DNA of 35,847 bases, taken from positions 1-35,847 of the forward strand of contig JAQWAU010000017.1 in assembly GCA_028707535.1 (NCBI GenBank). Reading direction: 5' to 3'. Positions 1 to 7,715 of the stretch are shown here, one piece after another (the first letter of the stretch is position 1; the number at the start of each line of letters is the position of its first letter). The notes beneath the pieces are model-generated. The model did not search any database, was not told where the DNA came from, and saw nothing but the letters and a program-made list of their open reading frames with translations. Source of the DNA: Heliobacteriaceae bacterium. Its GTDB lineage: Bacteria > Bacillota > Desulfitobacteriia > Heliobacteriales > Heliobacteriaceae. The position numbers were made by a program, and so were the translations under genes.

Positions 1-1
1 C

Positions 2-178
2 CCGATCGGGTTAAAAGTGTGGTGTGATGCCGAGTTGGTGGAAATCGACGGGAAACGGCTGGTTTTTAAGGTCGACGCTTATGACGAGGCGGAAAAGATC
101 GGAGAAGGGACCCACCAGCGTTTTGTCGTTGATTTAAGTAAGTTTTTAGTCAAGAGTGCCGCGAAAGGAAACCGTTAA
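2..178 (+). CDS. Thioesterase (FlK-like, hotdog fold), C-terminal part
   Basis: The window opens inside this gene, so only about 58 C-terminal residues are visible, ending at TAA (176-178). The visible text starts PIGLKVWCDAELVEIDGKR and continues through LVFKVDAYDEAEKIGEGTHQR. This matches the C-terminal strands of the small hotdog thioesterases related to fluoroacetyl-CoA thioesterase FlK, in which the 'G.GTHxR' stretch is conserved. Such proteins are usually about 125-140 residues and hydrolyse acyl-CoA thioesters in the cytoplasm; the substrate cannot be read from this fragment. It lies 102 bases upstream of the HD gene on the same strand, with no clear terminator between them. The family call is from memory of the motif; the substrate is unknown. 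Confidence 0.65.
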   Translation, partial: PIGLKVWCDAELVEIDGKRLVFKVDAYDEAEKIGEGTHQRFVVDLSKFLVKSAAKGNR

Positions 179-280
179 CTACTTTTAGCCAAAAAAATCC
201 TCCTGCAAAAGGTTGAGTAAGGCCTGATTGCCGGGGGGTTTGTTATTTTTAAGGCTTCAAGGGCGAAAATTGGGCGGGGG

Positions 281-814
281 GTGCCGGTCCTGAAGCGGGT
301 TAAAGCTATTTTGCAGCATCCCTTTTTTTTAGCGTGTTTAGAACGTAACCGGCAATGGGAGCAGGAGCGTCCTTTTTGCCGGCACGACTTGGGCCACCTG
401 TTGGATGTCGCCCGGATCGCTTACGCGATGGCTTTGGAGAACCGGGGATTTAGCCTTTTTGCCCGGGAAATCGGCCACGGCAAAAGGGGCGGGCGGACGA
501 AAGAGGTTGTTTACGCAGCGGCCCTTTTACACGATATTGGCCGTTGGCGGCAGTACGAAAATGGCGCCGACCATGCCCGGGCCGGGGGGGAAATGTGCCG
601 GGCGGTTTTGCGGGAATGCGGGTTTACCCTGCCGGAAATCGGGGTGGTGGCGGACGCGATCTGCCACCACCGGCAAAAGCAGCCGGTGACCGGGGACAAG
701 TTTTTAAGCCGGATCCTGGCCCGGGCGGATGTTTTTTCCCGCTTGTGTTTCTGTTGCCCTGTAGCCGGGGAGTGTCACCGGCAAGGGCCCTTGCCGGACG
801 GGCTGGAATATTGA
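281..814 (+). CDS. HD-domain protein (predicted metal-dependent phosphohydrolase)
   Basis: A 177-residue cytoplasmic protein with a GTG start preceded by a G-rich ribosome binding site (273-280). Residues 35-46 (RHDLGHLLDVAR) give the first metal histidine, residues 82-89 (LLHDIGRW) hold the HD pair, and further histidines follow in ADHARAG and ICHHRQ, as in HD/HDIG hydrolases. The C-terminal end has a compact cysteine group (SRLCFCCPVAGEC, near residues 153-166) that recurs, as I recall, in clostridial members of this family and could bind a metal. HD proteins commonly cleave phosphate esters of nucleotides, but no substrate is evident. It is convergent with fhs. The specific function is unknown. 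Confidence 0.75.
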   Translation: MPVLKRVKAILQHPFFLACLERNRQWEQERPFCRHDLGHLLDVARIAYAMALENRGFSLFAREIGHGKRGGRTKEVVYAAALLHDIGRWRQYENGADHARAGGEMCRAVLRECGFTLPEIGVVADAICHHRQKQPVTGDKFLSRILARADVFSRLCFCCPVAGECHRQGPLPDGLEY

Positions 815-822
815 ACAGGGCC

Positions 823-856
823 AAAAAAATCCGGCCTTGCCGGAGGGCAAGACCGG
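823..856 (-). terminator. Rho-independent terminator of fhs
   Basis: The convergent gap between the HD gene and fhs holds an 11-bp stem (831-841 with 846-856, one mismatch) around a GGAG tetraloop. On the minus strand it is followed by a run of seven T (bases 823-829), so it fits an intrinsic terminator for the fhs transcript. On the plus strand no T-run of similar quality follows, so termination of the HD-gene transcript here is less certain. Confidence 0.75.
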
Positions 857-872
857 GGGTACCGGTAAAAAT

Positions 873-2633
873 TTAGAATAGACCTAAGACTTTGCCGGTT
901 TTTGTATCCACATCGATCCGCCGGAAGGCCGGGTCGGACCCGGTACCAGGCATCAAGCTGATTGCACCGGTCATCGGGCAGAGGAACTTGGCCCCACCGA
1001 AGACCAGAACATCGCGTACCGGCAGGATCCAGCCCTTGGGTACTCCTTTTAAGGTCGGGTCATGGGTCAGACTCAGGTGGGTCTTGACCATCATGGTGGC
1101 GAAATCGGCGTAAGCGGGGTCGGCTTCGAACCGCTCGGCTTTGGCCGCCGCTTCGGCGGTCCAGGATACGCCGGCAGCCCCGTAAACTTCGCGGGCAATC
1201 ACTTCCACCCGCTGCCGTAAGGGTAGTTGCAAGGGATAGAGGAACTTAAAATCGACTTTGTCGTTACAGGCGTCAATGACAGCATCGGCCAGTTCCAGGG
1301 CGCCGTCGCCACCCTTGAGCCAATGTTCGGAAAGGGCGCAGCGGGCGCCGGCCTGTTCGGCGTACCGGCGGACCATGGCGATCTCTTCTTTGGTGTCGGT
1401 GTAAAAGGCGTTGATACATACTACCGGGTTGATGCCGGATTTCCGGACCAGGCTGATGTGGTGCTGCAGGTTAACGATGCCTTTTTCCAATAAGGCCAGG
1501 TTCTCTTTGGTGTATTCTTCAGGTAAAGGCCGGCCGGGAGCCACTTTGGGTCCGCCGCCATGCATTTTCAGGGCCCGGATCGTACTCGTAATTACGGAAA
1601 CATTGGGGGTAAGGCCGCTGAACCGGCATTTGACGTTCCAGAACTTTTCAAACCCGATATCGGCGGCAAAGCCGCTTTCGGTAACGTTATAATCGAACAT
1701 TTTGAGGGCAATCCGGTCGGCGATAATCGAGGACTGGCCGATGGCGATATTGGCGAAAGGACCGGCATGGACAAGCACCGGCTGGTATTCTACGGTGCTC
1801 ATCAAGGTCGGGTTGATCGCGTTGCGCATAAAGGCAGTCATTGCACCGGCTACTTCCAGGTCGGCGGTGGTTACGGGTTTCCCCCGTTTGTCGTAGGCGA
1901 CAATGATTTTACCGATCCGGTCCCGCAGGTCTTTTAAGTCGGTGGCGACGGCGAGGATGGCCATTAATTCGGAACTGACCGCAATGCCGAACCGGGATTC
2001 CATCATGTACCCATCCATCTTGCCGCCGATCCCCATGATGATTTTCCGGAGGCCTTGGGCGCAAAAGTCAATAATCCAGCCCATTTCCACATTGGTGGGG
2101 TCGATGTCCAAGCGGCGTAAATTGCGTTTGGCCAGTTCGGCGTCATTGTAGTTACGCTCATGCTGCATCCGGGCATTGAGGGCAACCATGCCCAGGTTGT
2201 GGGCGTTCATAATATCGTTGATATCACCGGTGAGACCCAGGGAAAACTCGGTCATCGGGATTGCCAGGGCGTTGCCGCCGCCGGCGGCGGTACCTTTTAT
2301 GTTCATGGTGGGGCCACCGGAAGGCTGGCGGATTGCCGCCCCGGCATTCATGCCGCGTTTACCCAGCCCTTCGACTAGACCCATGGTGGTTGTGGTTTTG
2401 CCTTCACCCAGGGGAGTGGGGGTAATTGCCGTTACATTAATGTATTTCCCGTCCGGCTTGTTTTGGAGCCGGTCGATGATTTTCATGAAATCCAGCTTGC
2501 AAATCCGGCCGTAGGGGATGACTTCATCTTTCTGCAGTCCCAGCTTTTCCTGCCATTCTTCCGGGGAAGGCATGTTGGCCTCAGCGGCCTCGGCTATTTC
2601 GAAGTCTTTCATTTTCGTGGGATCAAACGCCAT
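873..2633 (-). CDS. fhs: Formate--tetrahydrofolate ligase (formyl-THF synthetase)
   Basis: Catalyses ATP-dependent ligation of formate to tetrahydrofolate in the cytoplasm, feeding one-carbon units to purines or running in the Wood-Ljungdahl and syntrophic formate routes. Counting from the chosen start, the nucleotide-binding loop [12 protein letters not shown] lies at residues 71-82, PSGGP at 104-108, [10 protein letters not shown] at 111-120, and [10 protein letters not shown] further on. The ATG at 2633 is preferred because AGAGGAGA sits about 9 bases upstream; an in-frame extension to 2702 adds 23 residues of unlikely sequence. At 586 residues it is longer than the roughly 557-residue acetogen enzymes. 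Its N-terminus (MAFDPTKM) and the GTAAGGGN signature resemble the branch found in Syntrophobacter, Pelotomaculum and sulfate reducers. It stands alone, divergent from folP. Confidence 0.95.
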   Translation of the reverse strand: MAFDPTKMKDFEIAEAAEANMPSPEEWQEKLGLQKDEVIPYGRICKLDFMKIIDRLQNKPDGKYINVTAITPTPLGEGKTTTTMGLVEGLGKRGMNAGAAIRQPSGGPTMNIKGTAAGGGNALAIPMTEFSLGLTGDINDIMNAHNLGMVALNARMQHERNYNDAELAKRNLRRLDIDPTNVEMGWIIDFCAQGLRKIIMGIGGKMDGYMMESRFGIAVSSELMAILAVATDLKDLRDRIGKIIVAYDKRGKPVTTADLEVAGAMTAFMRNAINPTLMSTVEYQPVLVHAGPFANIAIGQSSIIADRIALKMFDYNVTESGFAADIGFEKFWNVKCRFSGLTPNVSVITSTIRALKMHGGGPKVAPGRPLPEEYTKENLALLEKGIVNLQHHISLVRKSGINPVVCINAFYTDTKEEIAMVRRYAEQAGARCALSEHWLKGGDGALELADAVIDACNDKVDFKFLYPLQLPLRQRVEVIAREVYGAAGVSWTAEAAAKAERFEADPAYADFATMMVKTHLSLTHDPTLKGVPKGWILPVRDVLVFGGAKFLCPMTGAISLMPGTGSDPAFRRIDVDTKTGKVLGLF

Positions 2634-2712
2634 ATACCAATCTTCTCCTCTCTGTTTTAAGTGGTTATATTCGACCTGTTTTTTCCTATTCCTTTTTGGC
2701 ACGGAAAAAAAG

Positions 2713-2736
2713 TTTTAATTTTTTGAATAATTAAAA
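2713..2736. repeat. AT-rich inverted repeat in the fhs/folP divergent region
   Basis: Two perfect 8-bp arms, TTTTAATT (2713-2720) and AATTAAAA (2729-2736), flank an 8-base spacer in the otherwise GC-richer gap between divergent fhs and folP. It could be an operator or simply the AT-rich core of a promoter. I could not fix convincing -35/-10 pairs for either gene here. Confidence 0.4.
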
Positions 2737-2850
2737 AAATACGTAACGCTCACTACTTCCCCTGGTGTTCGGCGGCCTGGTTTGGTAGTCTAGTTTTAAG
2801 GTGTCCGGCCGGTGACAACCGAAGCCGGCGATAAGGGAGGCAAAAAAAGC

Positions 2851-4053
2851 GTGGGACCGGTACAAATTTTAGAAATAACCAGTCCGGAGGAAATCCGGCG
2901 AGAAATGGCGGTAATCGGTTGTGACCCCACGGGGGTGGCGGTGATGATTCCCAAGGCGATCCATCGCCTGGTCCGGATTACCGGGGTTCCGGCCAAAGCG
3001 GCCAACCTGCTGAAACAGGAGATGCTGGCCAAAGGCGGGGATTGTGCGGTTCACCGGCTGGTCTGTGTTTTGGGGGTAGAAACCAGCACGGTGCTGTTAA
3101 TGGGGACGGAACGCCAGTTCCGGGCTTTAACGGCAAAACTGAAAAGCCAGCCTTTCGGGCTGAAAGCGATCGGGGAAGCCGTCGAGAAAGCCTGGGACCG
3201 GTATGCCGGTCGCCAGCCGTATGTGCTGGATTGCCGGGGCCGGAAACTTTCGGTCGGGGAGCGCACTTTGGTGATGGGCATCTTGAACCTGACCCCGGAC
3301 AGCTTTTCTGACGGGGGGTCCTATCCGACGGTGCGGCTGGCGGTGCAGCGGGTCGAGGAAATGGTGGCGGCAGGTGTGGATATTATTGATATCGGGGCCG
3401 AGTCCACCCGGCCGGGATTCAACCCTGTGGACACGGAGACGGAGTTGGCGCGGTTGGTTCCTTTTTTGCGGGAAATCCTGCCCAACTGCCCGGTACCGGT
3501 TTCGATCGATACTTACCGGCCGGAAACGGCAAAACAGGTTCTGGAATTAGGGGTACACCTGATTAATGACATCTGGGGTCTTCAACCCGGGAAGGATGAT
3601 GCAAGCCGGAGCCCGATGGCGGCGGTAGCGGCGGCTTACGGGGCGCCGGTGGTAATGATGCACAACCAACATGGCACCATTTACCAGGACCTGCTGGCCG
3701 ATATGCTGGCCTACTTTGAGGCCGGCCTGGCCCGGGCGGCAACGTCGGGAATTCCCGAAAATGCCGTGTTCATCGATCCGGGGATTGGGTTCGGTAAAAC
3801 AGTGGCGCAAAACCTGGAGGTCTTACGTCGGCTAGGCGAATTTAAGGTGCTGGGTAAGCCGGTTTTAATCGGCACTTCCCGCAAGTCAACCATCGGCCAG
3901 GTGTTAAACCTCCCGGTTACGGAGCGGCTGGAAGGCACCTTGGCGACAACGGCGGCGGCAATTATGCAGGGGGTTGATGTGGTGCGGGTCCATGATGTTA
4001 CGGCTAATGTCCGGGTAGCCAGGATGACTGACGCGATTGTCCGGCCGGCTTAA
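2851..4053 (+). CDS. folP: Dihydropteroate synthase with N-terminal extension
   Basis: Condenses p-aminobenzoate with dihydropterin pyrophosphate to give dihydropteroate in folate synthesis. The catalytic TIM barrel begins near residue 138 with LVMGILNLTPDSFSDGG, followed by DIGAESTRPG, IDPGIGFGKT and IGTSRKSTIG, the usual pterin and sulfonamide-site motifs. About 130 residues precede the barrel; this matches a domain I recall from DHPS of Moorella and Desulfotomaculum relatives and is absent from the roughly 280-residue enzymes of most bacteria. GTG at 2851 is chosen because GGGAGG (2835-2840) lies 10 bases upstream; an in-frame GTG at 2812 would add 13 residues. It is the first gene of folP-folB-folK and ends 4 bases before the folB ATG. 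Confidence 0.93.
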   Translation: MGPVQILEITSPEEIRREMAVIGCDPTGVAVMIPKAIHRLVRITGVPAKAANLLKQEMLAKGGDCAVHRLVCVLGVETSTVLLMGTERQFRALTAKLKSQPFGLKAIGEAVEKAWDRYAGRQPYVLDCRGRKLSVGERTLVMGILNLTPDSFSDGGSYPTVRLAVQRVEEMVAAGVDIIDIGAESTRPGFNPVDTETELARLVPFLREILPNCPVPVSIDTYRPETAKQVLELGVHLINDIWGLQPGKDDASRSPMAAVAAAYGAPVVMMHNQHGTIYQDLLADMLAYFEAGLARAATSGIPENAVFIDPGIGFGKTVAQNLEVLRRLGEFKVLGKPVLIGTSRKSTIGQVLNLPVTERLEGTLATTAAAIMQGVDVVRVHDVTANVRVARMTDAIVRPA

Positions 4054-4057
4054 GGAA

Positions 4058-4477
4058 ATGGGGAAGGAAGGGGCCTTTTTGCTTAAACGGAAAAATTGGG
4101 ACCGGATTAAAATTAAAGGGATGACTTTTTACGGCTACCACGGGGTGCGGCCGGAAGAAAAGGCTTTGGGGCAGTTGTTTCATGTCGATTTGGAACTAAT
4201 GCTGGATCTGCAGGCCGCCGGGGCCAGTGACCGGCTTGAAGACACCATCGATTATGCGGCGGTATTCGCCGTGGTGAAGGCCGTAGTCGAAGGCCCGCCA
4301 TTTGGGACCATCGAAGCGGTGGCCACTGCTGTTGCCCGCCGGGTTTTAGCGGATTTTTCGCGGATCGGCCGGGTCCGGGTGGGTGTAACCAAACCCCAGG
4401 CCCCGATTCCCGGGATTTTGCAGGGGGTGACGGTGGAAATTCTGCGGTCACAGGCCTGGTTTCGGAGGGAGAAGTGA
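4058..4477 (+). CDS. folB: Dihydroneopterin aldolase
   Basis: Cleaves 7,8-dihydroneopterin to 6-hydroxymethyl-dihydropterin, the substrate of FolK. The family pattern is clear: IKIKGMTFYGYHGVRPEEK near the N-terminus, DTIDYAAVF in the middle and VGVTKPQAPIPG near the end. The start is uncertain. ATG at 4058 is listed, but TTG at 4079 has the better-placed ribosome binding site (AAGGAAGGGG at 4064-4073) and would leave only about nine residues before the conserved core. A TTG at 4037, overlapping folP, is also open. The 3' end overlaps folK by four bases (GTGA), so the two are probably translationally coupled. Confidence 0.9.
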   Translation: MGKEGAFLLKRKNWDRIKIKGMTFYGYHGVRPEEKALGQLFHVDLELMLDLQAAGASDRLEDTIDYAAVFAVVKAVVEGPPFGTIEAVATAVARRVLADFSRIGRVRVGVTKPQAPIPGILQGVTVEILRSQAWFRREK

Positions 4478-5025
4478 ACCTCCGGGAGGCCGGCTGTCCC
4501 CAGGCGCCGGTTACGAGTTTTGTCGGCCTGGGTAGTAATCAGGGGGACAAAGTCGCCAACCTTACGGTTGCTTTAAGCCTTTTAGCTGTCCAGCCCGGTC
4601 TGACTTTGCTTGATTATTCGTCCTGGTATTTATCCAAACCGGTCGGGTATACCCGGCAGGATGATTTTTTAAACGGGGTGGCGGCTTTTGCCGTCGACCT
4701 GCCGGCGGTTGGGTTGCTGCGGGTATTATTGGCGACGGAAGAACGGTTGGGCCGGGTACGGGGCCAAAAATGGGGGCCGCGGAACATTGACCTGGATTTA
4801 CTGCTTTATGGCCGGGCGGTGATTAAGCTGCCGGAGCTGACCATACCCCATCCCTTGATGTACGAACGGGCTTTCGTGCTTAAACCGTTAGCGGAAATTG
4901 CGCCTGATTTGGTGCATTTAGACGGTCACACCACCAGGCAACAGTTAAGTAATCTTATGGATCTTGCCGATGTGGTATTGCATGTACCTAAAGGGTCGAT
5001 TAAAATAGATAAAAAGGTATTTTGA
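4474..5025 (+). CDS. folK: 2-amino-4-hydroxy-6-hydroxymethyldihydropteridine pyrophosphokinase
   Basis: Transfers pyrophosphate from ATP to 6-hydroxymethyl-dihydropterin, producing the FolP substrate. The 183-residue product shows FVGLGSNQGDK near residue 16, the loop around LSKPVGYTRQDDFLNGV, and the HPPK signature RNIDLDLLLYG with the magnesium-binding aspartates. PHPLMYERAFVLKPLAEI follows, as in the family. The GTG start overlaps the folB stop. The last 20 or so residues (KGSIKIDKKVF) go past the usual end of the fold. FolE and a dihydroneopterin triphosphate phosphatase are not in the window, so this folate set is partial. Confidence 0.94.
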   Translation: MNLREAGCPQAPVTSFVGLGSNQGDKVANLTVALSLLAVQPGLTLLDYSSWYLSKPVGYTRQDDFLNGVAAFAVDLPAVGLLRVLLATEERLGRVRGQKWGPRNIDLDLLLYGRAVIKLPELTIPHPLMYERAFVLKPLAEIAPDLVHLDGHTTRQQLSNLMDLADVVLHVPKGSIKIDKKVF

Positions 5026-5309
5026 CGGGCAATTTTTTTGCCGGAAGACCGTATTCCCTCAATAAAGGAAACGGTACGACCGGTGATGCCTCCCTGGAGC
5101 TGGCTTCGGGGTTTTTCTGTTCATTGTATCAAACGCGGCCGATTATCTGTCCGTCAGGGGCCGCCAAAAAATGTCGGGATATCCGCTTGGAGCCTTTGTG
5201 GACCGAGACGGCATAGGGATATAAAAGAAGTTGGCTGACTGTTAGTGAAGCAGGCCTCCTTCTGCCTTATCGTGTCCTCTAAGGAGCGGTGGCGGGAGGA
5301 GGTTTTTGT
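5026..5309 (+). other. Gene-free spacer between folK and panC
   Basis: No convincing reading frame occupies this 284-base stretch; the frames that stay open have no recognisable similarity and no proper ribosome binding site. It holds a candidate promoter (5196-5225), a CCTCCTT tract near 5255 that could pair with the panC Shine-Dalgarno, and a small GGCAA/TTGCC inverted repeat just after folK. In related clostridia, as I recall, a Rossmann-like DUF2520 gene and panB often lie at this position; neither is detectable here even as a remnant. Confidence 0.5.
5196..5225 (+). promoter_or_regulatory. Candidate sigma-A promoter for panC-panD
   Basis: TTGTGG (5196-5201), an 18-base spacer, then TATAAA (5220-5225). 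Transcription would begin about 80 bases before the panC start. The -35 element is only a partial match and the spacer is one base long, so this is a modest candidate. Confidence 0.4.
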
Positions 5310-6155
5310 ATGCAACGGATTTCCGCAGTATCCGAAATGACGGCTTGGTCGCGGGAAAAACAGCGGCAAGGGGAAACCATTGGTTTGGTGCCAACCATGG
5401 GCTATCTTCACGAAGGCCATTTAACCTTGATCCGGCGGGCTAAGGAAAAGTGTAACCGGGTGGTTGTCAGCATCTTTGTTAACCCGCTGCAATTCGGGGC
5501 GAATGAAGACTTTGCCGAATACCCCCGGGATTTAAGCCGGGACGAAAACTTGGCTGCCCGGGAAGGCGCTGATGTTATTTTTGCCCCGCTGGTTAAAGGT
5601 ATGTATCCCCAAGGGTTTCACTCCTCAGTCGAAGTGGAAAAACTGACGGACAGGCTTTGTGGCCAGGCCCGCCCCGGGCACTTCCGGGGGGTCGCCACGG
5701 TAGTCGCGAAGCTTTTCAACATTGTCGGTCCTGACCAGGCTTTCTTTGGTCAGAAGGATGCCCAGCAACTGGCCGTGATTCGGCGGATGGTTGCCGATTT
5801 GAATATGCCCTTGACAATTGTCGGGGTGCCGACGGTCCGGGAACCGGATGGTCTGGCGATGTCTTCCCGGAATGTTTACCTTACTCCGGAGCAGCGGCAG
5901 GCAGCCCCGGTCTTGGTCCGGTCTTTGCGGGAAGCCCGGGAATTGATTGGCCAAGGGGAGCGGGATGCGGCAAAAATCGGGGGCTTTATTCGCCAACGTA
6001 TTACCCGGGAACCGTTGGCGGTAATTGATTATGTGGAAATTGTCGACAATGATTTTTTGCAGCCGGTGGACAAGTTGGCCGGGACTTGCTTAATTGCTTT
6101 GGCGGTTCGTTTTGGCAATACACGCTTGATTGACAACATGGTTGTGGAGGTGTAA
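5310..6155 (+). CDS. panC: Pantothenate synthetase (pantoate--beta-alanine ligase)
   Basis: Joins pantoate and beta-alanine with ATP, through a pantoyl-adenylate, to make pantothenate. Residues 28-37 ([10 protein letters not shown]) carry the HIGH-like nucleotide-binding motif. [32 protein letters not shown] and MSSRNVYL follow in the expected order, and 281 residues is the normal length. ATG at 5310 is preferred because GGAGGAGG (5296-5303) lies just upstream; the in-frame GTG at 5289 would start before that site. The stop is four bases before panD, which makes the beta-alanine co-substrate, so the two form a functional pair. panB, the pantoate-forming hydroxymethyltransferase, is not in the window. 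Confidence 0.95.
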   Translation: MQRISAVSEMTAWSREKQRQGETIGLVPTMGYLHEGHLTLIRRAKEKCNRVVVSIFVNPLQFGANEDFAEYPRDLSRDENLAAREGADVIFAPLVKGMYPQGFHSSVEVEKLTDRLCGQARPGHFRGVATVVAKLFNIVGPDQAFFGQKDAQQLAVIRRMVADLNMPLTIVGVPTVREPDGLAMSSRNVYLTPEQRQAAPVLVRSLREARELIGQGERDAAKIGGFIRQRITREPLAVIDYVEIVDNDFLQPVDKLAGTCLIALAVRFGNTRLIDNMVVEV

Positions 6156-6159
6156 CACA

Positions 6160-6582
6160 ATGTTACGGATCATGCACAAATCAAAAATTCACCGGGCCAC
6201 AGTTACTGAAGCGAACCTCAACTATGTGGGGTCGATTACCATCGACCAGGATCTGATGGATGCGGCAGACATCCTGGAAAACGAAAAGGTCCAAGTTGTG
6301 AACAATAATAACGGGGCTCGCCTCGAAACCTATGTGATTCCCGGCCGGCGGGCTTCCGGGGTGATTTGCCTGAACGGAGCGGCTGCCCGGTTGGTGCAGC
6401 CGGGGGATTCGGTAATTATTATTGCTTATGCCATGTTTGATGATCGGGAGGCCAAAAATCACCGTCCCCGGGTGGTTTTTGTGGATGAACACAACCGGCC
6501 GGTGGCTAGGCAAAACCGGGAGGTGGCGGGTACCACAGGCCCGACATTTCTTGACAACGAAATGGCTACTGGTCTAGAATAA
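6160..6582 (+). CDS. panD: Aspartate 1-decarboxylase (pyruvoyl-dependent)
   Basis: Decarboxylates aspartate to beta-alanine for pantothenate. The precursor self-cleaves between Gly24 and Ser25 to form the pyruvoyl cofactor; both are present in [18 protein letters not shown] at the right position. Other family motifs are [12 protein letters not shown] and [13 protein letters not shown]-like text (here [18 protein letters not shown]). ATG at 6160 gives the canonical [15 protein letters not shown] start, with GGAGGTG (6146-6152) upstream. At 140 residues it has a longer C-terminal tail than the roughly 127-residue minimum, ending [16 protein letters not shown]. It follows panC by four bases. Confidence 0.96.
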   Translation: MLRIMHKSKIHRATVTEANLNYVGSITIDQDLMDAADILENEKVQVVNNNNGARLETYVIPGRRASGVICLNGAAARLVQPGDSVIIIAYAMFDDREAKNHRPRVVFVDEHNRPVARQNREVAGTTGPTFLDNEMATGLE

Positions 6583-6634
6583 GGCATATATTTGCGGTTT
6601 TCAGCCAATTGGGGGTAGGGAAAGGGGTATTGAG

Positions 6635-7573
6635 TTGGAGAATCCTCGCCGCGAGGAGGCGGAAGTCTTTGCCGATTGGGCGGAGGCGGTGCGAAAGCTA
6701 AAGAAAAAGCGCAACGCAGTTATCCTAGCCCACCTTTACCAGCGTCCCGAGATTCAGGAGGTAGCTGATTTCGTTGGGGATTCTTTGCAGCTTGCTCAGC
6801 AGGCTGCCGGTACTGATGCTGATGTGATTGTTTTCTGCGGTGTGCATTTTATGGCGGAGAGTGCCGCCATTTTATCCCCTGAGAAGATTGTCTTATTGTC
6901 TGATTCCCGGGCCGGGTGTCCGATGGCCGGGATGATTACTGCCGAAGCTTTGCATCGGCGAAAAGCGGAAATTCCCGGTGTCCAGGTGGTTACCTACGTT
7001 AATTCCCCGGCAGCAGTGAAAGCGGAAAGTGACATCTGCTGTACTTCCGCTAACGCGGTTAAAGTTGTGGCGGCCCTGTCGGCCGACCGACCGGTGTTGT
7101 TTGTGCCTGACCAGAATCTAGGCCGGTGGGTGAGCCGGCAAACCGGCCGGGAGTTGCTCCTTTGGCCGGGTTATTGCCCTGCCCATGACAGCTTGACGGT
7201 TGAAGATATTGTCCAGGCGCAAGCCGCTCATCCCCGGGCCAGGGTGATCGTCCACCCGGAATGCCGGCCGGAGGTAACCGACCGGGCCGATTATGTGGCC
7301 TCAACCACTGGTTTGGTCAAATATGCGGTGGAGTCGGAAGTGAACACTTTTATCGTGGGTACGGAGGAAGGTATTCTTCACCAGTTGACTAAGCAAGCAC
7401 CCCGGAAAGAATTTTTTTTAGCGAGTCAGAACCTGGTTTGCCCGGACATGAAATTGACCGATTTGCCTAAACTCGTCCGCTGTCTGGAAACGATGCGTCC
7501 CCGGATTACGGTGTTGCCGGAGATTCGGGAAAAAGCCCTCGCCGCTCTCGAGCGGATGCTGAATTTGACGTAA
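6635..7573 (+). CDS. nadA: Quinolinate synthase (4Fe-4S)
   Basis: Condenses iminoaspartate with dihydroxyacetone phosphate to form quinolinate in de novo NAD synthesis. The 312-residue protein has the three cysteines spaced as the cluster ligands of NadA: Cys95 (SRAGCPMAG), Cys181 (PGYCPAH) and Cys269 (LVCPDMK). LAHLYQRPEIQEVADFVGDS and CCTSANA are also typical. The cluster is oxygen-sensitive, which suits an anaerobe. The start is a TTG with only a loose G-rich site upstream (GGTAGGGAAAGGGG), so the exact N-terminus is uncertain; ATG codons occur only well inside the conserved fold. It is 52 bases after panD and 142 bases before nadB. Confidence 0.95.
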   Translation: MENPRREEAEVFADWAEAVRKLKKKRNAVILAHLYQRPEIQEVADFVGDSLQLAQQAAGTDADVIVFCGVHFMAESAAILSPEKIVLLSDSRAGCPMAGMITAEALHRRKAEIPGVQVVTYVNSPAAVKAESDICCTSANAVKVVAALSADRPVLFVPDQNLGRWVSRQTGRELLLWPGYCPAHDSLTVEDIVQAQAAHPRARVIVHPECRPEVTDRADYVASTTGLVKYAVESEVNTFIVGTEEGILHQLTKQAPRKEFFLASQNLVCPDMKLTDLPKLVRCLETMRPRITVLPEIREKALAALERMLNLT

Positions 7574-7599
7574 AAGCAAAACAACAAGTATTTCCATGC

Positions 7600-7628
7600 T
7601 TGACCGGAATGCCGGTGGGGGATACTAT
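7600..7628 (+). promoter_or_regulatory. Sigma-A type promoter ahead of nadB
   Basis: TTGACC (7600-7605), a 17-base spacer, then TACTAT (7623-7628): close to consensus with optimal spacing. It sits in the 142-base gap after nadA, so nadB-nadC-birA-coaX-dusB may be transcribed separately from nadA. The predicted start near 7635 leaves an untranslated leader of about 80 bases. Confidence 0.65.
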
Positions 7629-7658
7629 TTTTTAAAAGAAATGATATTCGCTGGGTCG

Positions 7659-7690
7659 ACAGCAGCCGCCGGTTTGCCGCCGGTGGCTGT
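7659..7690 (+). promoter_or_regulatory. Hairpin in the nadB leader
   Basis: ACAGC (7659-7663) pairs with GCTGT (7686-7690), and the GC-rich inner arms (7665-7672 with 7677-7684) continue the stem around a TTTG loop with two mismatches. No T-run follows, so it is not an intrinsic terminator. It lies between the promoter and the nadB Shine-Dalgarno (7701-7708) and could be a regulatory or mRNA-stabilising element. Confidence 0.45.
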
Positions 7691-7715
7691 TCCTGCATTT
7701 AAGGGAGGCGGGGCT

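Noticed and set aside
624-824. Minus-strand and alternative-frame ORFs within the HD gene
   Set aside because: Shadow frames of a GC-rich coding region; composition and lack of motifs do not support them.
5022-5238. Short frames in the folK-panC spacer as remnants of DUF2520 or panB
   Set aside because: None of the translations resembles either family, so a deletion scar cannot be claimed.
7596-7715. N-terminal extension of nadB
   Set aside because: It would start inside the promoter and cover the leader hairpin; the GTG at 7716 has an ideal ribosome site and matches family length.
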